The notes beneath the pieces were generated by a model that saw nothing but the letters and a program-made list of their open reading frames with translations, did no database searches and was not told where the DNA came from. From the NCBI RefSeq assembly GCF_900101295.1, contig NZ_FOIL01000011.1:1-62925 (forward strand): 62,925 bases of DNA, given 5' to 3'. The translations under genes and the position numbers were made by a program. Positions 33,338 through 42,525 of this stretch are shown here, piece by piece. Each line of letters starts with the position of its first letter. Position 1 is the stretch's first letter. This DNA is from [Clostridium] aminophilum (lineage in GTDB: Bacteria > Bacillota > Clostridia > Lachnospirales > Lachnospiraceae).

Positions 33338-34732
33338 ATGGCATTCACAGCATCCGGAAAACGAAAATCCTTATCCGGAAACCGAACTTCAAATCTGACG
33401 GAAGGCTCCCTGTGGAAGGGAATTCTGTTCTTCGGAATTCCGCTGATCGCCTCCAATCTACTTCAGATTCTCTTCAATATGTCCGATATCGCGGTGGTCG
33501 GCCGTTTCGCCGGCCCGACAGCGCTCGGAAGCGTCGGTTCCACCTCGACGCTGGTCGTCATGATCACGACGTTCATCATCGGAATCGGAAGCGGCATCAA
33601 TGTGGTCACCGCCCATGCACTCGGAAAGCAGGATGACGACGAAGTCCGTCGGACCATCCAGACCTCCTTTCTTCTTTGCATCGTCATCGGTCTTCTGACG
33701 TTATGTGCCGGAGAGCTTTTGCAGGGTCTTATCCTGAAGCTTCTTCAGACGAAAGAGGAACTCCTTGACGGTTCGATGCTCTATCTCCGGATCTATTTTC
33801 TCGGAGCACCGGCGCTCGCCGTTTACAATTTCGGCAGCGCGGTGTACAGTGCTGCCGGAAACACCCGGCGTCCTCTGATGCTGCTGACCGCCTCCGGCAT
33901 CCTGAACATCCTGCTCAATCTCTATTTCGTGATTGCCCTGAACATGGATGTAGCCGGCGTTGCACTGGCAAGTATCATTGCCCAGTACTGCTCCGCCGGC
34001 CTTATCGTGTTTTCTCTGATACGTGAAAAGACGGAAATCCGTCTGACACGGTCCGGTATGTCCTACGACAAACGTATTGCCTCGCGCATTCTTCCCATCA
34101 GTCTGGCGGCCGGACTCTCCAACGCCATCTTCCAGATTGCCAACCTGTTCGTTCAGTACGGCGTCAACACCTTTGACGCGGTTGTCGTGGCCGGCAATGC
34201 GGCAGCACAGAACGCGGATGCTCTCGACTATGATGTCATGGCAGCATTCTATACGGCCGGCAGCAGCTTTATCGGACAGAACTTTGGCGCCGGAAAAATG
34301 GACCGCGTCAAAAAGTCCTATATCATCAGCACTGCCTACGCGTTTGCCGTCGGCACCGCCATCGGTCTTCTCCTCTATGCCTTCGGAGAGCCGTTTCTTC
34401 ACCTGTTTACAAAAGATGACGCCGTAGCGGAAGCCGGAATCTACCGGCTCTCCGTCATGGCGCTCTCCTATGGTTTTTCCGCATTCATGGATAACAGCAT
34501 CGCGGCCTGCCGCGGGCTCGGAAAAAGTGCTGTCCCGACCGTCATCGTCCTTCTCGGGTCATGTGCCTTCCGGATTGTATGGATTTTTACCGTATTTGCG
34601 TATTTCCATACCATCACATCGCTCTATCTGCTCTACATTTTCTCGTGGACAGTGACCGGCGTTGCCGAAATGCTGTATTTCCGGCACGCCTACCGCATGG
34701 CGGCGCGTTCCTTCTCCCGGGAAAGAAACTAA
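33338..34732 (+). CDS. MATE-family efflux transporter
   Basis: 464 residues, about 12 membrane helices. It exports cationic or amphipathic compounds using a Na+ or H+ gradient. The N-terminal GILFFGIPLIASNLLQILFN and MSDIAVVGRFAGPTALGSVG and the second-half VVAGNAAAQNADALDY are typical of MATE proteins (DinF/NorM-like Clostridial branch). The start at 33338 has GGAAGGAA 5 nt upstream. It is convergent with the next gene, only 28 bp away, with no clear terminator between them. Confidence 0.95.
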   Translation: MAFTASGKRKSLSGNRTSNLTEGSLWKGILFFGIPLIASNLLQILFNMSDIAVVGRFAGPTALGSVGSTSTLVVMITTFIIGIGSGINVVTAHALGKQDDDEVRRTIQTSFLLCIVIGLLTLCAGELLQGLILKLLQTKEELLDGSMLYLRIYFLGAPALAVYNFGSAVYSAAGNTRRPLMLLTASGILNILLNLYFVIALNMDVAGVALASIIAQYCSAGLIVFSLIREKTEIRLTRSGMSYDKRIASRILPISLAAGLSNAIFQIANLFVQYGVNTFDAVVVAGNAAAQNADALDYDVMAAFYTAGSSFIGQNFGAGKMDRVKKSYIISTAYAFAVGTAIGLLLYAFGEPFLHLFTKDDAVAEAGIYRLSVMALSYGFSAFMDNSIAACRGLGKSAVPTVIVLLGSCAFRIVWIFTVFAYFHTITSLYLLYIFSWTVTGVAEMLYFRHAYRMAARSFSRERN

Positions 34733-34760
34733 GTTTTCCTCTTCTGCCGGTATTTCTCCG

Positions 34761-35912
34761 TTACATCCCAGCGCCTGCCCTCTCCAGAACGAACTCATCC
34801 TCAAAGAATTCGTCCAGACAGATCATGGTCAGCTCGCCGTCCTCCAGTGAGACACTGAAGGTCGAATCCCGGAGTCCCGACTTGTCAAAGTCCATCTCCA
34901 GAATATCTTCCTCAAGGGTATAATGGAACGAATAACTGTGCTCCGGCAGGATCAGTGCGCCGGTTCCGTTGGTGCTGAAACGGTATAAGGTATCGTCATC
35001 AATGCACCAGGTTCCCTGAATATCTTTCATCCTAAGGAATTCCGGTTCCACGATTTCCGGCTTCTGTACCGGCGGGATGAGAGACTGAGCCGGAACGACC
35101 TCCGGAACCGGCAGTGTTTCCGGCAAAGTTCCTGTCGGAACGCCCGCTGCTTCCGTCGGTGCCGTCTCTGCGCCATTCCTGTCATTTACTGCCCCGGTCT
35201 CTGCCTCCGGGTTCTCTGCGGACTGTTCCGCGTCATCTCCGACCTTTTCCTGATCATCTCCGGACTGTTCCGCGTCTTCTCCGGCCTTTTCCTGATCATC
35301 TCCGGACTGTTCCGCGTCTTCCCCGGCCTTTTCCTGATCATCTGCGGACTGTTCCGCGTCTTCCCCGGCCTTTTCCTGATCATCTGCAGACTGTTCCGCG
35401 TCTTCCCCGGCCTTTTTCTGGTCATCTCCGGACTGTTCCGCGTCTTCCCCGGCCTTTTTCTGGTCATCTCCGGACTGTTCCGCGCCTTCCCCGGTCTGTT
35501 CCTGATCATCTCCGTTTTTTCCCGCGTCACTCTGATCGGAATCGCCGGCTGCGGAACCATCGCTGTTCTCACCGGAACCGGTCTCTTCCGCTCCGCTGCC
35601 TCCCTCGCCGGAGGGCTCGGTCTCAGAATTTTCTCCGCTGTTGTTCGCCGGATTCGTTTTTTCTTCGCTCTCTCCGCCTTCCGATGCCGACGCCGTTTTT
35701 TTCTGGAAATACTCCTCAGAAGAAAGATCCGGTGATTCCGGACTCCCATTTTCCCCGCAGAGTTTCCCGTTCTGACCGGAAGCTCCGGCGCTGCCCTCAT
35801 CAGCATAAGTCTTTGCCGGAATCTCGTCAGCATGTACGCTCCACGCGGCAGATGCGGCCAATAATCCTGCCAGCGCCATTATTTTTATGTTTTTTGTTGT
35901 TTTTCTTTTCAT
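34761..35912 (-). CDS. Secreted acidic repeat protein with C-terminal lipocalin-like (DUF5640-type) domain
   Basis: 383 residues. A signal peptide (MKRKTTKNIKIMALAGLLAA, ending near SVHA) precedes a long Glu/Gly/Ser-rich region. That region has six near-identical 14-residue units of type EQSGDDQEKAGEDA (~139-230), then a Pro/Val linker. The last ~95 residues look folded: IQGTWCIDDDTLYRFSTNGT, YTLEEDILEMDF and SVSLEDGELTM resemble small beta-barrel DUF5640-like domains. The acidic region would be an extended stalk. No sortase motif is seen. GGAAAGG lies close to the ATG. Function unknown. Confidence 0.75.
   Translation of the reverse strand: MKRKTTKNIKIMALAGLLAASAAWSVHADEIPAKTYADEGSAGASGQNGKLCGENGSPESPDLSSEEYFQKKTASASEGGESEEKTNPANNSGENSETEPSGEGGSGAEETGSGENSDGSAAGDSDQSDAGKNGDDQEQTGEGAEQSGDDQKKAGEDAEQSGDDQKKAGEDAEQSADDQEKAGEDAEQSADDQEKAGEDAEQSGDDQEKAGEDAEQSGDDQEKVGDDAEQSAENPEAETGAVNDRNGAETAPTEAAGVPTGTLPETLPVPEVVPAQSLIPPVQKPEIVEPEFLRMKDIQGTWCIDDDTLYRFSTNGTGALILPEHSYSFHYTLEEDILEMDFDKSGLRDSTFSVSLEDGELTMICLDEFFEDEFVLERAGAGM
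35221..35490 (-). repeat. 42-bp tandem repeat inside the acidic protein gene
   Basis: The start of GACTGTTCCGCG recurs at 35221, 35263, 35305, 35347, 35389, 35431 and 35473, a strict 42-bp period (14 codons). Copies differ by only a few bases, so copy number can probably change without breaking the frame. Confidence 0.92.
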
Positions 35913-35962
35913 ATCCTTTCCCCTCTGTTTCTGCCAGATGTCACATGAAAAAATTCATCCGA

Positions 35963-36658
35963 TTACGGTTTTTCGTAAAATGTCGATCCAAGCGTTTCCG
36001 CTTTGACCTGCTTCCCGTTCCGATACCGGAGAAGAAGGGCTTCCTTCTGCTTTTCCAATTCCTTTTCCGCATCAAAACCGTTTTCCGGAATGTATACCAG
36101 TCCGATGGCGTATCTTGTCACCGCCGCAAGCATCAGATGAAGGATCGTGGAGAACATCTCTTCCTCCGGTTCATCCGTCCGTATCGTCCGATCACTCTCC
36201 GCTTTCCGGTACATGATATGAAACCGTTCTTTCAGTTCTTCGATCATATCCTGATACGGTTTCAGCATCTCCGGACTGATCTTTGCCGACCGAATATAAA
36301 TATTGAAAAACTGGTTAAAACGAAGAAGATCCGGCCGGGAGCGGTACAGCTCGATAAAGCTTTCCAGAAAAAGCGAAAAGATCTCCTCCGCCGTCATCGC
36401 GGTCAGGTCCGGATGTGGCCTTTTCTCTCTGTTTTTCTGAATCACTCCGGACCATACCCAGGTCGCCACCGCGATGACAAAAACCGGTTTGCTCTTATAA
36501 TAGCGGTATACGCTGGCAATCCCACAGCCGACCGCATTGGCCACGTCACGCATGGTCACGGATTCGATGTTCCGTTCCGTAAACAGTTCATATCCTTTTT
36601 GAAGAAGTTCGTTTCGTCTTGCCTCAATCTTCTTCTCTCCTCTGGATGATGTCCACAT
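35963..36658 (-). CDS. TetR/AcrR-family regulator
   Basis: 231 residues. The N-terminal TetR helix-turn-helix is clear: ELLQKGYELFTERNIESVTM, RDVANAVGCGIASVYRYYKS. The remainder is helical, the ligand-binding part. The start at 36658 is the first ATG that fits the family's length; the extra Arg-rich upstream residues are unlikely. It lies between two repeat-protein genes on the same strand, 50 bp upstream of the acidic one, and may control it. Confidence 0.85.
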   Translation of the reverse strand: MWTSSRGEKKIEARRNELLQKGYELFTERNIESVTMRDVANAVGCGIASVYRYYKSKPVFVIAVATWVWSGVIQKNREKRPHPDLTAMTAEEIFSLFLESFIELYRSRPDLLRFNQFFNIYIRSAKISPEMLKPYQDMIEELKERFHIMYRKAESDRTIRTDEPEEEMFSTILHLMLAAVTRYAIGLVYIPENGFDAEKELEKQKEALLLRYRNGKQVKAETLGSTFYEKP

Positions 36659-36788
36659 CTCCCGATTCTCTCTTTCCCAAAACACTCCTAATTTACCGAA
36701 ACTTCTCCGTTTCCTCGTTTTCTGGCCTGACCGCACTGTCCTTTAAACCTGATACAGTCCCGATTCGGTGATTGTTCGGCACATATGA

Positions 36789-39700
36789 TTATTCCATCTC
36801 TGCCGGGGTCTCTCCGTTTCCGTCCCAGGCGCCGTCATCCCCGACACTGTGTCCGTCCGGCGTCACCGCGGCATGAATCATTCTTCCCTGTGTCGCTCCC
36901 GGAATGACATCGAAATAGTACCACTTTCCGTCAATCTGCTTCCAGCCGGTCGCCATGCGGCCCCGCCATCCGTCTTTCTTCGTCATGAAATAGTACCGCT
37001 CACCGCCAAATTCAAACCAGCTGGTCCGCATGATGCCATTCTCATCGAAATCATACCAGTAGGTCAGTCCGTTGTAATTGAGGTTCAGCCATTCATCCCG
37101 GGCAAGTGTTCCATCCGACTTGGTATAAGTCCAGCTGTCAGACTGCTGATCCCAGTGGCCGCCCTCATCACTGACCGGAACGCCGGATTCTGCCTGATGA
37201 TGTTCCGTGATCCGGTACTGCGTCAGAGGCATTTTACCTTCCAGTTCGGACCGGTATGATCCGTTGCTCTCATCGTCGCTATCGTCGTCGTCATCGTTGT
37301 CATCCCAGACAATCTGTTCATCACGTTTGTGCTTCCCGCTGCCGCCGTTGTCATCCTCGCCGCCGTTGTCGTTCTCGCCGCCGTGGTTGTCATCCTCGCC
37401 GCCGTGGTTGTCGTCCTCACCGCCGTGGTCATCCTCGCCGCCGTTGTCGTCCTCGCCGCCGTTGTCGTCCTCGCCGCCGTTGTGGTCGCCGTTTCCGGGT
37501 TCTCCGCTTCCCGGTTCGCCGGAATCATCGATCGCAGGATCCGGTTTTGTCTTCTTCGGAATTTTTTCTTCTTTGGTATGAGACGAATCATTCAGGCAGG
37601 TATAAAGGCGAATTCCCTCCTCCTCATACGTCGGTTCCTGAATCACCGTTCCCTCGTCCCACCGGTGTCCGGTCGCCGCAACGATGACCGCCGTTTTGTC
37701 GAGTTCCACCTGCCCTGCCGGATCCTCATAAATCTTCCCGCAGTGCTCGCATTCGTAGTACTGTTTATTTCCTTCGCTCTCGCATCCCGGATCGCACGCT
37801 TCCACTTTCGTCAGCGGAAGATGGTTGTGATCCATCACCTTCTCCCACTGCGCGTAGAGGTCCGTTTCGTCGTCAAATTCCGCTTCTTCCCCGTCCTCAT
37901 ACGAATCTCCGTTGCCATTCGCCTTCGTATTCCATCCGGTGAACCGGAAGCCTTCTCTGGAAAATGTATTCGCATTCAGCTTTGTCTCATCACCCGTGAC
38001 CGCATTCTGATCATCCATTTTTCCGGTTCCGCCGTTCGCGTGGAAATGAATCACAATTCGGTCATGAATCGTAACGGAGACGTACTCCGGCTCGCTTTCG
38101 TTATTCTTTTCCGTGTCACACGCCTTATACCAGACATGGTAGGTTCCTGGGCCGGTTTTTGCCGGGATGGATGAGGTGTAAAGAGATGCGTCTGGTTCCG
38201 GATCATCTTCCCCGGTCACAGCGTAAAACATAGTGCCGTTTTCCGCCTCACCTGCGGTCACAAGTTCCTGAGCCTGTCCGTTATAAATCAGATTCTTTGC
38301 TGTGGGCGCTTCGGTAACCGCTGCTATACGCTTCGCCGTGAAAGTATAAGTAAATGTCTTCTCTCCCGTGATTTCCGCATCCGCCGGATCTGTATCCCAC
38401 GATCCGTCCTCGAAACCCTCGGAGGCTTTCATGCCGGTAGGCACGCCGGCCGGCTTCGATCCGCTTTGTACGGTTTCTGTCCGATCCGCCGTACTGCCAT
38501 CCGCCCAGGTTCCGCCCACAACCCTGTAGATCACGTCATAGGCCGGCACAACATATTCCGAAATCGTCAGTTCCTGATTGTCTGATGCACAAGTCGTATC
38601 GGTTTCCTTTAAGCGGACATAATAGGTTCCGGGAACAAGGCCTGTGATGTCCTCTCCTGTTCCGGCAGTCCAGCCTGTGGCATCGGCCTTCTTATATTCC
38701 ATCGCAGTCGTTACGCCAATCAGTCTTCCATCGTTGTTGTCCGCCGTCGTGCAGTTGCCGGCCACAACGGTCGAAGGAGCAGCCGGTTTTGTCTTTTTCG
38801 GAATTTTTTCTTCTTTGGTATGAGAAGAATCATTCAGGCAGGTATAACGTCGAATTCCCTCCTCCTCATGCGTCGGTTCCTGAATCACCGTTCCCTCGTC
38901 CCACCGGTGTCCGGTCGCCGCAACGATGACCGCCGTTTTGTCGAGTTCCAGCTGTCCTTCCGGATCTTCATAAATCTTTCCGCAGTGTTCGCATACATAA
39001 TACTGCTTGTTCCCTTCGCTCTCGCATCCCGGCTCCTGCGCTTCCACCTTTGTCAGAGGAAGATGGTTATGATCCATCACCTTCTCCCACTGCGCATACA
39101 GGTCCGTTTCTTCGGTAAATTCCGCTTCTCCCCCGTCCTCATACGAGTCTCCGTCGCCATTCGCCTTCGTATTCCATCCGGTGAACCGGAAGCCTTCTCT
39201 GGAAAATGTATTCGCATTCAGCTTTACCTCTTCCTCCGTGGTCACATTCTGGTCATCCATTTTCCCGGTTCCGCCGTTTGCGTGGAAATGAATCCGGATC
39301 CGGTCATAAATCGTAACAATGATAAGCTCCGGCTCACTTTCGATCTTCTTTTCCGTGTCAACCGCCTTATACCAGACATAGTAGCTTCCGGGCTCTGCCG
39401 CAGTCGGAATTTCTTTGCGGTACTGCAGCGTATCCGCATTCTCATCCTCATTTTCGTCGGCTACGGCTTTCTGCACCGCATAATACAGTTCCCCGTCCTT
39501 CACTTCGCCCGGGGTAATCAGAGCATGCTCTTCCCCGTCATACATCAGTTCCGAAATTCCCTCCGGATCCTTCGTGATCTTCGGACCTTCTTCTTCTTTG
39601 ATCACCTCATAGGTTGCCGAAACCACGGAACTGTTATTACTTCCTTCCTTCACCGCAATCGCCCTGACGGTAGTGGTCTCCGAGATATGAATCGGTCCGG

Positions 39701-40865
39701 AATACTTTTCACTATCCACGGTCGGCTCACTGTCATCCAGAGTATAGTAGATATCTGCCCCTTTTGTCTCACTGGAGATCGCAACATCCACCGGTTCCGG
39801 AAAACTTCCACCCATCGGACTGAATTTCGGTGCAGAAACCGTCGCCACCGCGCCCACACGAACTTTCGTTTTTTTGGATGCCAGTGCCTTATCGGTCGCC
39901 ATGTATCGCACATAATATGTGCCTTCGGCAAGACCGGTAATCTCATCTCCGGTGACGGGGGTCCAAATCTTGGCCCCTTCCAACTGATACTCCATCGCAG
40001 TCGTTACACCGGTTATTTTACCGTCCTTCTTACCCTTCGCAGAACATTTCTGCTCCTCCAGGTTTTTCGGGGCGTCCGGTTCTTCCAGTCGTTCACGGTA
40101 CTCGATAACGGCTTCACTCGTCTCGTAGGACGCGCTTCCTGTCAGATAACTGGACGGTCTTGCTTCCACCATGAGTCTGTGTCCGACCATCTCCTCCGTA
40201 ACAACCAGCTCTTCATCCCGCACTCCTTTGGGAACTTCCGTCCGGGTACCATCGTCCCCGATCACATACCATTTAAAATTTACCAGTGCCGTGGTCAGCA
40301 CTAAGTCGTCCGGATCCACGCCTTTCGCAATCAGCTTATCTCCGACCATGATCGGTCCGTTTCCACTTTCGTATATATCATCTCCCACCTCCTTGTTGAT
40401 TGCAATCCGATCAATCGGTGTGGAGACACAGACTGTCCAATACACATAAAGATTTTTTTTCTTGACTTTAGCCTTAAGTTCAAATTTACCGGGTGAATTT
40501 GGTTTCACCTGTACATCCGCCCAATATACGTTGGAATTCTTTTTTTTGTAATCCGGTTCCGAGATCGTTGCTTTCGTCTTACTGCTTGGCGTAAAAACTG
40601 TTTTGCAATCTGACTGATACAGCGGCTTGCCGCTATACCCGGTCAGTTTTACAACAAATGTGGTTTTCTTGCCTTTCGGAATGACTACCTGATGTTTGTC
40701 ATTCCCTTTTATTGGCATTGGCATTTTAATCGAAATTTTCGAAACCCCTGTTCCGGCATACACCGGCTGTGCCACTGCAAGCGACAATCCAAGGGATAAA
40801 GCCGTCACAATGGCGGCCGCCTTTTTTATTCTTTGTGCCAGATTTTTCCATATTGATCGTTTCAT
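36789..40865 (-). CDS. Large secreted surface protein with chitobiase-like, InlB-type and choline-binding-type repeats
   Basis: 1358 residues. Signal peptide to about VYAG (38). Then Ig-like segments; a chitobiase C-terminal-like unit (GADIYYTLDDSEPTVDS, ~370); and two nearly identical modules (~488-694 and ~901-1108), each with an InlB/Flg_new repeat (IHFHANGGTGKMDDQN, FTGWNTKANGDGDSYEDG) and a His/Cys unit (CEHCGKIYEDP). A very acidic Gly/Asp/Glu/His linker follows (~1122-1202). C-terminal repeats of cell-wall-binding type (GLTYWYDFDENGIM, GKWYYFD) suggest attachment to the wall. It is probably an adhesin or wall protein. GAGGGA lies before the ATG. Confidence 0.85.
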   Translation of the reverse strand: MKRSIWKNLAQRIKKAAAIVTALSLGLSLAVAQPVYAGTGVSKISIKMPMPIKGNDKHQVVIPKGKKTTFVVKLTGYSGKPLYQSDCKTVFTPSSKTKATISEPDYKKKNSNVYWADVQVKPNSPGKFELKAKVKKKNLYVYWTVCVSTPIDRIAINKEVGDDIYESGNGPIMVGDKLIAKGVDPDDLVLTTALVNFKWYVIGDDGTRTEVPKGVRDEELVVTEEMVGHRLMVEARPSSYLTGSASYETSEAVIEYRERLEEPDAPKNLEEQKCSAKGKKDGKITGVTTAMEYQLEGAKIWTPVTGDEITGLAEGTYYVRYMATDKALASKKTKVRVGAVATVSAPKFSPMGGSFPEPVDVAISSETKGADIYYTLDDSEPTVDSEKYSGPIHISETTTVRAIAVKEGSNNSSVVSATYEVIKEEEGPKITKDPEGISELMYDGEEHALITPGEVKDGELYYAVQKAVADENEDENADTLQYRKEIPTAAEPGSYYVWYKAVDTEKKIESEPELIIVTIYDRIRIHFHANGGTGKMDDQNVTTEEEVKLNANTFSREGFRFTGWNTKANGDGDSYEDGGEAEFTEETDLYAQWEKVMDHNHLPLTKVEAQEPGCESEGNKQYYVCEHCGKIYEDPEGQLELDKTAVIVAATGHRWDEGTVIQEPTHEEEGIRRYTCLNDSSHTKEEKIPKKTKPAAPSTVVAGNCTTADNNDGRLIGVTTAMEYKKADATGWTAGTGEDITGLVPGTYYVRLKETDTTCASDNQELTISEYVVPAYDVIYRVVGGTWADGSTADRTETVQSGSKPAGVPTGMKASEGFEDGSWDTDPADAEITGEKTFTYTFTAKRIAAVTEAPTAKNLIYNGQAQELVTAGEAENGTMFYAVTGEDDPEPDASLYTSSIPAKTGPGTYHVWYKACDTEKNNESEPEYVSVTIHDRIVIHFHANGGTGKMDDQNAVTGDETKLNANTFSREGFRFTGWNTKANGNGDSYEDGEEAEFDDETDLYAQWEKVMDHNHLPLTKVEACDPGCESEGNKQYYECEHCGKIYEDPAGQVELDKTAVIVAATGHRWDEGTVIQEPTYEEEGIRLYTCLNDSSHTKEEKIPKKTKPDPAIDDSGEPGSGEPGNGDHNGGEDDNGGEDDNGGEDDHGGEDDNHGGEDDNHGGENDNGGEDDNGGSGKHKRDEQIVWDDNDDDDDSDDESNGSYRSELEGKMPLTQYRITEHHQAESGVPVSDEGGHWDQQSDSWTYTKSDGTLARDEWLNLNYNGLTYWYDFDENGIMRTSWFEFGGERYYFMTKKDGWRGRMATGWKQIDGKWYYFDVIPGATQGRMIHAAVTPDGHSVGDDGAWDGNGETPAEME
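37541..38160 (-). repeat. Long direct repeat inside the surface protein gene, copy 2
   Basis: About 600 bp nearly identical to 38783-39402; offset 1242 bp (414 codons), in frame. Both start at CCGGTTTTGTCTT and fade near the CGCCTTATACCAGACAT motif. Confidence 0.9.
38783..39402 (-). repeat. Long direct repeat inside the surface protein gene, copy 1
   Basis: Partner of 37541-38160, encoding the first InlB-type plus Cys/His module. The high identity suggests recent duplication or gene conversion. Confidence 0.9.
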
Positions 40866-40941
40866 CCTGATTCTCCCTCTTATTTCTCTGATGTATACCG
40901 GTAACAGCAGACATCTCCTTTGTCACTCTATCTTTCCGACC

Positions 40942-40986
40942 CGATACGACTACTATCAGGTGTTTATTCGATACATATACTATCAG
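40942..40986. repeat. Two direct repeats in the surface protein leader
   Basis: CGATACGACTACTATCAG and CGATACATATACTATCAG are 27 bp apart. The second overlaps the -10 at 40977. They could be operator sites or duplicated -10 elements. Confidence 0.6.
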
Positions 40987-41005
40987 AATGCACATCAGGC
41001 TTCAA
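40977..41005 (-). promoter_or_regulatory. Promoter of the surface protein gene
   Basis: TTGAAG (41000-41005), 17 nt, TAGTAT (40977-40982) on the minus strand, leader about 105 nt. Confidence 0.6.
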
Positions 41006-41055
41006 TCATAACAATGCAAATTGTAACGAAATGCATAAAATTGGCAACAAAGTAA

Positions 41056-41140
41056 AACACGCTTCGCGAGTTTCGAACGTTTCGCGGCAATCGCCAAGGC
41101 CTCATGCAAGCATAGGCTTTGGCTCGTTGCTCGCGTAAAA
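41056..41140. repeat. 85-bp element B, copy 1
   Basis: From AACACGCTTCGCGAG to TCGCGTAAAA. It contains the hairpin ATGC-AA-GCAT next to GGCTTTGGCTCGTTGCTCGC. On the minus strand it directly follows element A copy 6, which follows a terminator. Confidence 0.85.
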
Positions 41141-41200
41141 GAACAAAGTCCGCGGGGCGTTTTGTTTCATAGGGAATTTCGGAGAAATTTCCTATGAAAC
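41141..41200 (-). repeat. Palindromic element A, copy 6
   Basis: GAACAAAGTCCGCGGGGCG, then core arms TTTCATAGGGAA (41165) and TTTCCTATGAAA (to 41198). Directly abuts the T-run of the terminator at 41201. Confidence 0.88.
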
Positions 41201-41240
41201 AAAAAGGTCTGCAGGGCTGCTTTTCGCAGCTCTACAGACC
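41201..41240 (-). terminator. Terminator of the cysS-mrnC-rlmB operon
   Basis: GGTCTGTAGAGCTGC, loop GAAAA, GCAGCCCTGCAGACC, then TTTTTG on the minus strand. It is 169 bp past rlmB; I see no gene in 41241-41409. Confidence 0.8.
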
Positions 41241-41409
41241 TTAAACAGATTCCAACAGTTCCACAGACCTTCTCTGTATGATATTCTATTATTATTGTCT
41301 TCCTGACATTCCAACCATCGTCTCCAGATTCTGAAGTCCGCACGGCATCTGACCCCCAATGACGTTCCTGGCGATCCTCACTCAGCCGTCATTTTGGGAA
41401 AAACATCTC

Positions 41410-42525
41410 TCAGCCCATCCGCTGACGCACGATCTCAAATGCGAGAATACCGGCCGCAACCGATGCGTTCAGGGAGTCGATATCCCCCTTCATCGGAATG
41501 GATGCAACCAGATCGCATTTCTCCTTCACCAGACGGCTGACGCCGTCTCCCTCGTTACCGATCACCAGACCGATGGGGCCTTTCAGGTTCTGCTTATAGA
41601 CCGGCGTATCGCCCATATCGGCACAGGCAAACCACAGACCTTCCTTCTTCAGTTCCTCGATGGTCTGGCCCAGATTCGTCACCCGGGCGACCGGCGTATA
41701 ATTCAGCGCGCCGGCGGAGGACTTTGCCACCGTCGCCGTCAGACCGCAGGCTCTGTGTTTGGTGATAATCACACCGTGCGCACCGGCCTGATTCGCCGTA
41801 CGGATGATCGCCCCGAGATTGTGCGGATCTTCAATTCCGTCCAGAAGGATCAGGAACGGATCCTCTCCCTTTTCCTTTGCCTTGGCCAGCATATCCGACA
41901 CCTCGGAATAGGCATACGCCGCAGCATAGGCGATGACGCCCTGATGGTGTCCGGTCTCGGAGAGCTCGTCCAGGCGCTCGCGGCTGACAAAGTTCAGAAT
42001 CGTTTCCGGATTCTTCTTCGCCTCCCGGACGATGGTCTGGACCGGACCATCCTTGCAGGCATCCTGTACAAAAAGCTTTTCGATGGTTTTGCCGGAACGG
42101 AATGCTTCTAAGACGGCATTTCTTCCCTCGATATGGGTAGAAGCGATGAACTCATCGTCCTCCGCCTTCTCCGAAGCCGTCGCGCCGTACTCATCTTGAA
42201 CCCGGGATGCCCGTTTTTCGTCCAGACGGTAGGTCGCATACTTTCCGCCCAAGCCTTTTCGCTCGCTCTTTTCGAAAGGTTTTCTGCGGTCTCCGCTCTT
42301 TTCTCTCCCCGTATATCCCTGCCCCGTGGTCTGTTTTCCGAAGGCACCCGGCTTCCGGTCAGACACCCGATCGGACATCCTGCGCTCGGAACTTCCCCGT
42401 CCGTTTCGCCCGGAGCCGCCCACGGTATCCTCTGCTCTCTCCGGCCGGGAAATGGTGCCGAGCGGTCGGAGTTCCTTTCCCCCGTTCCATCTTCCGCCGA
42501 ATCTGTTTTTCTCTTTCTCGCTCAT
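41410..42525 (-). CDS. rlmB: 23S rRNA (guanosine 2251-2'-O)-methyltransferase, TrmH/SPOUT family
   Basis: 371 residues. SAM-dependent 2'-O-methylation of rRNA. An N-terminal basic, disordered stretch of ~125 residues precedes the substrate-binding domain (HIEGRNAVLEAFRSGKTIEKL) and the knotted catalytic domain: LDGIEDPHNLGAIIRTANQA, GLVIGNEGDGVSRLV, IPMKGDIDSLNASVAAGI. That makes it ~120 residues longer than E. coli RlmB. Its ATG overlaps the mrnC stop by four bases (ATGA), so the two are translationally coupled. The cysS-mrnC-rlmB order is common in Firmicutes. Confidence 0.93.
   Translation of the reverse strand: MSEKEKNRFGGRWNGGKELRPLGTISRPERAEDTVGGSGRNGRGSSERRMSDRVSDRKPGAFGKQTTGQGYTGREKSGDRRKPFEKSERKGLGGKYATYRLDEKRASRVQDEYGATASEKAEDDEFIASTHIEGRNAVLEAFRSGKTIEKLFVQDACKDGPVQTIVREAKKNPETILNFVSRERLDELSETGHHQGVIAYAAAYAYSEVSDMLAKAKEKGEDPFLILLDGIEDPHNLGAIIRTANQAGAHGVIITKHRACGLTATVAKSSAGALNYTPVARVTNLGQTIEELKKEGLWFACADMGDTPVYKQNLKGPIGLVIGNEGDGVSRLVKEKCDLVASIPMKGDIDSLNASVAAGILAFEIVRQRMG

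Noticed and set aside
35221-35490. Regular 42-bp repeats taken as a possible CRISPR array
   Set aside because: There are no unique spacers; the repeats are contiguous, in frame and coding.
35114-36649. Long plus-strand open frame (511 codons) across the acidic protein and TetR genes
   Set aside because: It is the antisense shadow of the 42-bp repeats; the translation is a monotonous Pro/Arg/His run with no start site, while the minus strand gives a signal peptide and known domains.
37320-37500. GCCGCCGTTGTCGTCC repeats as a possible non-coding array
   Set aside because: They encode the acidic Gly/Glu/Asp linker of the surface protein in frame.
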